NCBI GenBank assembly: GCA_023409995.1
Contig: JAEYQN010000153.1
Location: 1 to 8,110, forward strand
DNA length: 8,110 bases
DNA from: Cyanobacteria bacterium OH_CBB_238
Lineage (GTDB): Bacteria; Cyanobacteriota; Vampirovibrionia; Gastranaerophilales; Gastranaerophilaceae
Direction of reading: 5' to 3'
This document shows positions 5,955 to 8,110 of this stretch, piece after piece (positions within the stretch are counted from its first letter, which is position 1; every line of letters starts with the position of its first letter). The notes under the pieces are model-generated. The model ran no database searches. It was not told the origin of the DNA and saw only the letters and a program-made list of their open reading frames with translations. A program made the translations under genes and the position numbers.

Positions 5955-6145
5955 TCATTTACTAGTTATAGTCACTTTATATCCATCTACTTCTTCTATT
6001 CCATATATCCAATAACCCATAGGGCAGGATAATTCAGATAAAACTTCTTTTTCAAATTTTTGTTTACAGCTTCTTGATCCTCTGCAACCATCAGTGTTGA
6101 TTCATCATCACAATCATCCATATAATCTATTTTAAATAGTTTCAT
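5955..6145 (-). CDS. Small phage protein split by a one-base frame change (programmed -1 frameshift or broken gene)
   Basis: From ATG at 6145 the frame encodes MKLFKIDYMDDCDDESTLM and onward, stopping at TAG 5998-5996 after 49 codons. In the -1 frame, a clean protein tail starts at the same place: FEKEVLSELSCPMGYWIY, then GIEEVDGYKVTITSK, and TGA at 5957-5955. That tail (SCPMGYWIYGIEEVDGYK) looks like the natural ending of small phage proteins beginning MKLFKVDY, whereas the zero-frame tail does not. The switch point is AAC AAA AAT TTG, containing A AAT TTG (6059-6053), which fits the X XXY YYZ slippery pattern. Joined, it would make about 63 residues. The alternatives are a lost A in the A5 run, a real mutation, or a sequencing error. 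AAAGGAAG stands ten bases upstream of the start. Confidence 0.6.
6053..6059 (-). promoter_or_regulatory. Slippery-type heptamer AAATTTG at the frame switch
   Basis: The minus strand reads A AAT TTG in the zero frame of the small gene, so the P- and A-site tRNAs could re-pair with AAA and TTT after a -1 slip. No strong hairpin or upstream SD at stimulatory spacing is obvious, so programmed use is only a hypothesis. Confidence 0.35.
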
Positions 6146-6163
6146 ATTCAATTCTTCCTTTCC

Positions 6164-6178
6164 ACATGAAATTCATGT
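6164..6178. repeat. 15-bp perfect palindrome, with a degenerate copy at 7078-7092
   Basis: ACATGAA-A-TTCATGT is symmetric about 6171 and lies between the methyltransferase stop and the start of the frameshifted gene. A close relative, ACATGAAATTTATGA, lies at 7078-7092 just after the 68-aa gene. In the reading direction each copy is followed by a GAAAGGAAGA-type ribosome binding site. It may be an operator or simply a shared leader segment. Confidence 0.5.
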
Positions 6179-6179
6179 T

Positions 6180-7001
6180 CTATTCTGTAATTATTTGTCC
6201 TAACATATTTGATTTCGCTTGTTCATAAAAGTTTCTATCAATCTCAAATCCGTAAGCACTTCTACCTAGTTCATTAGCGGCTCGTAATGTTGTACCACTT
6301 CCAGCGCACGGATCAATCACGACATCTCCTTCATCTGTAAAAATTTCAATAAGCTGCTTTAACACGTTTACAGGTTTTTGTGCTGGGTGAATCTTTGGAA
6401 TATTTTTGCCGTCTTTTTCCCACTGAAACCAATTAAAAACCATATGCCCTGTACCACGTATATTTTTCCCATTTTCGTCAATTTGTAATCCATTTCTGAA
6501 TTTTGGTAATTTGTCTCGATATAATAAAATAGCATATTCTGTAGCACCAACAACTCTCATATTTGCCTTTAATACTTGAGGACTGTAGTTTTTTATAAAA
6601 ACTAAAGGTATATTATGTACAAATCCATGCTTTTTAGCTGCTTCAATAAGAGTTGGGATTTGTTCAAACGCACAAAATACAATCATACAAGGAGAATTAC
6701 TACTTCTGCCTCTTGGAACTGGTTTATTATCGTCTTTTTTTAACATTTTTGAACAAAAGTGAAAATACTCATATAGATTAAAATTGAAATCAGAATTAAA
6801 CGCAGCTTTTTTTGCTAGTTTACTTTCTCCATTTTTATTGTCACCACCCTTGTACCACATTGGATTTGAACCATAAAAATTAGTTCCTACATTATATGGC
6901 ACATCTGCTATGATTAGCTGTGCTGATGGAATTGCATACTTCTTATAATTTTGCATACTGTCTCTATAAATCTCGCATTTAATTTTCTTTTTATACTCCA
7001 T
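6180..7001 (-). CDS. Site-specific DNA methyltransferase (N6-adenine/N4-cytosine family, DVPY motif)
   Basis: The 273-residue enzyme is expected to transfer methyl from S-adenosylmethionine to an exocyclic amino group in DNA. The catalytic motif IV comes first (IIADVPYNVG, D33-V-P-Y36), and the SAM-binding motif I comes late (VVIDPCAGSGTT, 228-238), preceded by IHPAQKP (204-210). This order is that of beta-type N6/N4 methyltransferases. Between them lies a long target-recognition region with GGDNKNGESKLAKKAAF and MIVFCAFEQIP, as in clostridial phage enzymes. Motif IV is DVPY instead of the usual DPPY. The ATG at 7001 follows GGTGA at a usable distance. No restriction endonuclease is adjacent, so it is probably an orphan phage methyltransferase protecting or marking phage DNA. 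Its target sequence cannot be read from the protein. Confidence 0.9.
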   Translation of the reverse strand: MEYKKKIKCEIYRDSMQNYKKYAIPSAQLIIADVPYNVGTNFYGSNPMWYKGGDNKNGESKLAKKAAFNSDFNFNLYEYFHFCSKMLKKDDNKPVPRGRSSNSPCMIVFCAFEQIPTLIEAAKKHGFVHNIPLVFIKNYSPQVLKANMRVVGATEYAILLYRDKLPKFRNGLQIDENGKNIRGTGHMVFNWFQWEKDGKNIPKIHPAQKPVNVLKQLIEIFTDEGDVVIDPCAGSGTTLRAANELGRSAYGFEIDRNFYEQAKSNMLGQIITE

Positions 7002-7020
7002 TTTCTTTCACCAGAAAAGC

Positions 7021-7043
7021 GGATATCCATTGTCTGCGCAGAC
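7021..7043. repeat. Two adjacent palindromes in the methyltransferase leader
   Basis: GTCTGCGCAGAC (7032-7043, perfect 12-bp palindrome) and GGATATCC (7021-7028) lie three bases apart in the 92-base gap before the methyltransferase start. The first is GC-rich against an AT-rich background. In RNA it could form a short GUCU/AGAC stem. It may be an operator or leader structure controlling the methyltransferase. The rest of the gap holds only a second ribosome-binding-like AAAGGAAG. Confidence 0.5.
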
Positions 7044-7093
7044 TTTTATCTTCCTTTCTGTTTTTATTTGATTTACAACATGAAATTTATGAC

Positions 7094-7300
7094 CTATAGA
7101 CAGTTTCTAAAATGGAATCTTTCTATAAAATTCATTCTTCTATATCCGACTATTGTTCCTAGCTCAACTCCATTTTTATAATGTCTTGCATTAAAAACAT
7201 TAGCGTATTTATGTTTACCGTCTTTATAAAATATCTTCACATTAAACATATATCCTTTAATATATGATTCAACAAATTGACTGTCTGTGATACTCATCAT
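7094..7300 (-). CDS. Unknown protein, 68 aa
   Basis: The frame begins MMSITDSQFVESYIKGYMF and ends ERFHFRNCL. It starts three bases after the stop of the upstream gene, with AGGATAGGAG immediately in front of two tandem ATG codons, and either could be used. It is basic, without membrane segments or a metal motif. Aromatic and charged residues alternate (KIFYKDGKHKYANVF, then GTIVGYRRMNF), suggesting a small beta-sheet fold. The tight junction with the CCCGHG-motif gene indicates co-translation. I do not recognise the family. Confidence 0.75.
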   Translation of the reverse strand: MMSITDSQFVESYIKGYMFNVKIFYKDGKHKYANVFNARHYKNGVELGTIVGYRRMNFIERFHFRNCL

Positions 7301-7303
7301 CTC

Positions 7304-7648
7304 CTATCCTAAATACCAATCCGTATATCCATCATATTTGTGTCCATAAGTTTTAGGTATGAAGGCATCTAGCCTTTCATTATCACCAAACCTATCAGGA
7401 TAAATGTAATGAACATATCCGAGTTCTTTCATTTTTTCTACGCATGATAACTCCACTTGGATAAACCCAAGTTCTCTACCGTGTCCACAGCAGCAACCCA
7501 AAGTCTGTACTCCATTATTCCATAAGTCAACTATTTCTGCTGACAAACATTCGTCCACCATGATGGACTCTTTATATCCATCACCATAAGTATACCTAAT
7601 TAATTTATCGGGAGGTATAAGTGTAACCTTATTGCATTTATATAACAT
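7304..7648 (-). CDS. Conserved phage protein with CCCGHG motif, 114 aa
   Basis: The protein has the run LGCCCGHGRELGFIQVE (about 50-66), preceded by a helix of the type SAEIVDLWNNGVQT and followed by KMKELGYVHYIYPD. This motif arrangement recurs in Firmicutes phage and prophage proteins of unknown function. Three cysteines plus a histidine in six residues suggest metal binding, but no activity is known to me. The ATG at 7648 is preceded by AAGGCGGTGA, a good ribosome binding site, so the start is firm. Its stop overlaps the SD of the 68-aa gene. Its place between two DNA methyltransferase genes may hint at DNA-related work, but this is only context. Confidence 0.8.
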   Translation of the reverse strand: MLYKCNKVTLIPPDKLIRYTYGDGYKESIMVDECLSAEIVDLWNNGVQTLGCCCGHGRELGFIQVELSCVEKMKELGYVHYIYPDRFGDNERLDAFIPKTYGHKYDGYTDWYLG

Positions 7649-7688
7649 TATTCACCGCCTTAAAATGCACATTTCATTAGATATTAAT

Positions 7689-8110
7689 TTAACTTTTATA
7701 AACAAACTTATTTAACCATTCCTCCACTGGTTTTTTGTTCACTCTTCCATTGATATTTCCTTTTGTTCTTCCTTCTGAAAGCAAATAACTTTCTTTTGCC
7801 TTATCCATTTTTATTCCTTCTGATATGTAAATTGGTGCATTATTCCATATTCTACTCTCTAATTCTTCTACATTAAATGAAAATCCGTATTGCTGAGTAT
7901 TCTGGTATGGGGGATCAATATAAATAATCAAGTTTTTATTGTTCATTTTATCCCACTCTTCATCTAACACATATAAGAAATCAAAAACATCCATACAATA
8001 TCCATGAATCCCACTACACTCTTTAGATAAAAGTTCCACTCTTTTGTATAAAGTATTTGGCATAGGCATCATTGGGTTTACAGGGCTTCTACGATTACTC
8101 GTTTCAGTAG
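7689..8110 (-). CDS. Dam-like (D12 class) DNA adenine methyltransferase, C-terminal part
   Basis: The frame is open to the right edge, giving 139 residues with the N-terminus missing. The first ATG at 8072 is internal, since the codons before it (TETSNRRSPVNP) are uninterrupted and look conserved with what follows (MMPMPNTLYKRV). Motif IV IIYIDPPYQNTQQYGFSF carries the catalytic DPPY (65-68 of the visible part). Later, APIYISEG resembles the strand after the motif in D12 enzymes. The SAM-binding FxGxG motif would be in the missing N-terminal part, which fits the Dam order. It should methylate adenine at N6. The end, after PVEEWLNKF, is a normal TAA. It is probably an orphan phage enzyme. Confidence 0.85.
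   Translation of the reverse strand, partial: TETSNRRSPVNPMMPMPNTLYKRVELLSKECSGIHGYCMDVFDFLYVLDEEWDKMNNKNLIIYIDPPYQNTQQYGFSFNVEELESRIWNNAPIYISEGIKMDKAKESYLLSEGRTKGNINGRVNKKPVEEWLNKFVYKS

Noticed and set aside
6914..7030. 38-codon frame starting MDIRFSGERKW that overlaps the start of the methyltransferase in another frame
   Set aside because: Its ribosome binding site is 19 bases away, and most of it lies inside well-conserved methyltransferase coding sequence.
7007..7048. Short reading frame (KVCADNGYPLFW and stop) right after AAAGGAAG in the methyltransferase leader
   Set aside because: It has no usable start codon (ATA directly against the SD) and only about a dozen codons. It is at most a gene remnant.

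Overview
This window looks like part of a tailed-phage or prophage genome from an anaerobic, low-GC Firmicute, most likely a Clostridia or Lachnospiraceae host. The DNA is AT-rich, every convincing gene lies on the minus strand, and genes are packed with gaps of a few bases or with stop/start overlaps (TAATG, ATGA). Shine-Dalgarno sequences are strong (AGGAGG-like), and several starts are not ATG (TTG, GTG and probably ATT). An oxygen-sensitive class III ribonucleotide reductase and clostridial-type ThyX, HPr-like and SleB-like proteins point to an anaerobic host. No virion structural genes are present, so phage versus integrated prophage cannot be settled from this window.

Transcription runs from right to left. 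The right third (8110 to 5617) holds the C-terminal part of a Dam-like adenine methyltransferase cut by the window edge, a conserved small protein with a CCCGHG motif, a 68-aa unknown, a second DNA methyltransferase of the N6/N4 family with a DVPY catalytic motif, a small gene whose reading frame is broken by exactly one base at an AAATTTG slippery-type sequence, and a 101-aa unknown. A 170-base intergenic region follows. It holds a near-consensus sigma-70/sigma-A promoter (TTGACA, 17 bases, TAATAT) whose -10 box lies inside one arm of a perfect 14-bp inverted repeat.

Downstream of that promoter is a continuous run of ten genes that reads as one operon: a 65-aa unknown that appears to start with ATT, a membrane-anchored SleB/CwlJ-type cell-wall hydrolase, a small HPr-fold protein without the phosphorylatable histidine, ThyX, a 41-aa unknown, a guanylate-kinase-like enzyme, a HAD-type 5'-deoxyribonucleotidase, a CPKC glutaredoxin/NrdH-like redoxin, the anaerobic ribonucleotide reductase NrdD, and a zinc-rich AP2/HNH-endonuclease-like gene cut by the left edge.

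The operon forms a deoxynucleotide supply module. NrdD makes dNTPs from NTPs and probably receives electrons from the adjacent redoxin. ThyX makes dTMP, the kinase phosphorylates (d)GMP, and the nucleotidase may remove particular deoxynucleoside monophosphates. No NrdG activase is visible here, so it must lie beyond the left edge or come from the host. Two methyltransferases upstream suggest modification of the phage DNA.
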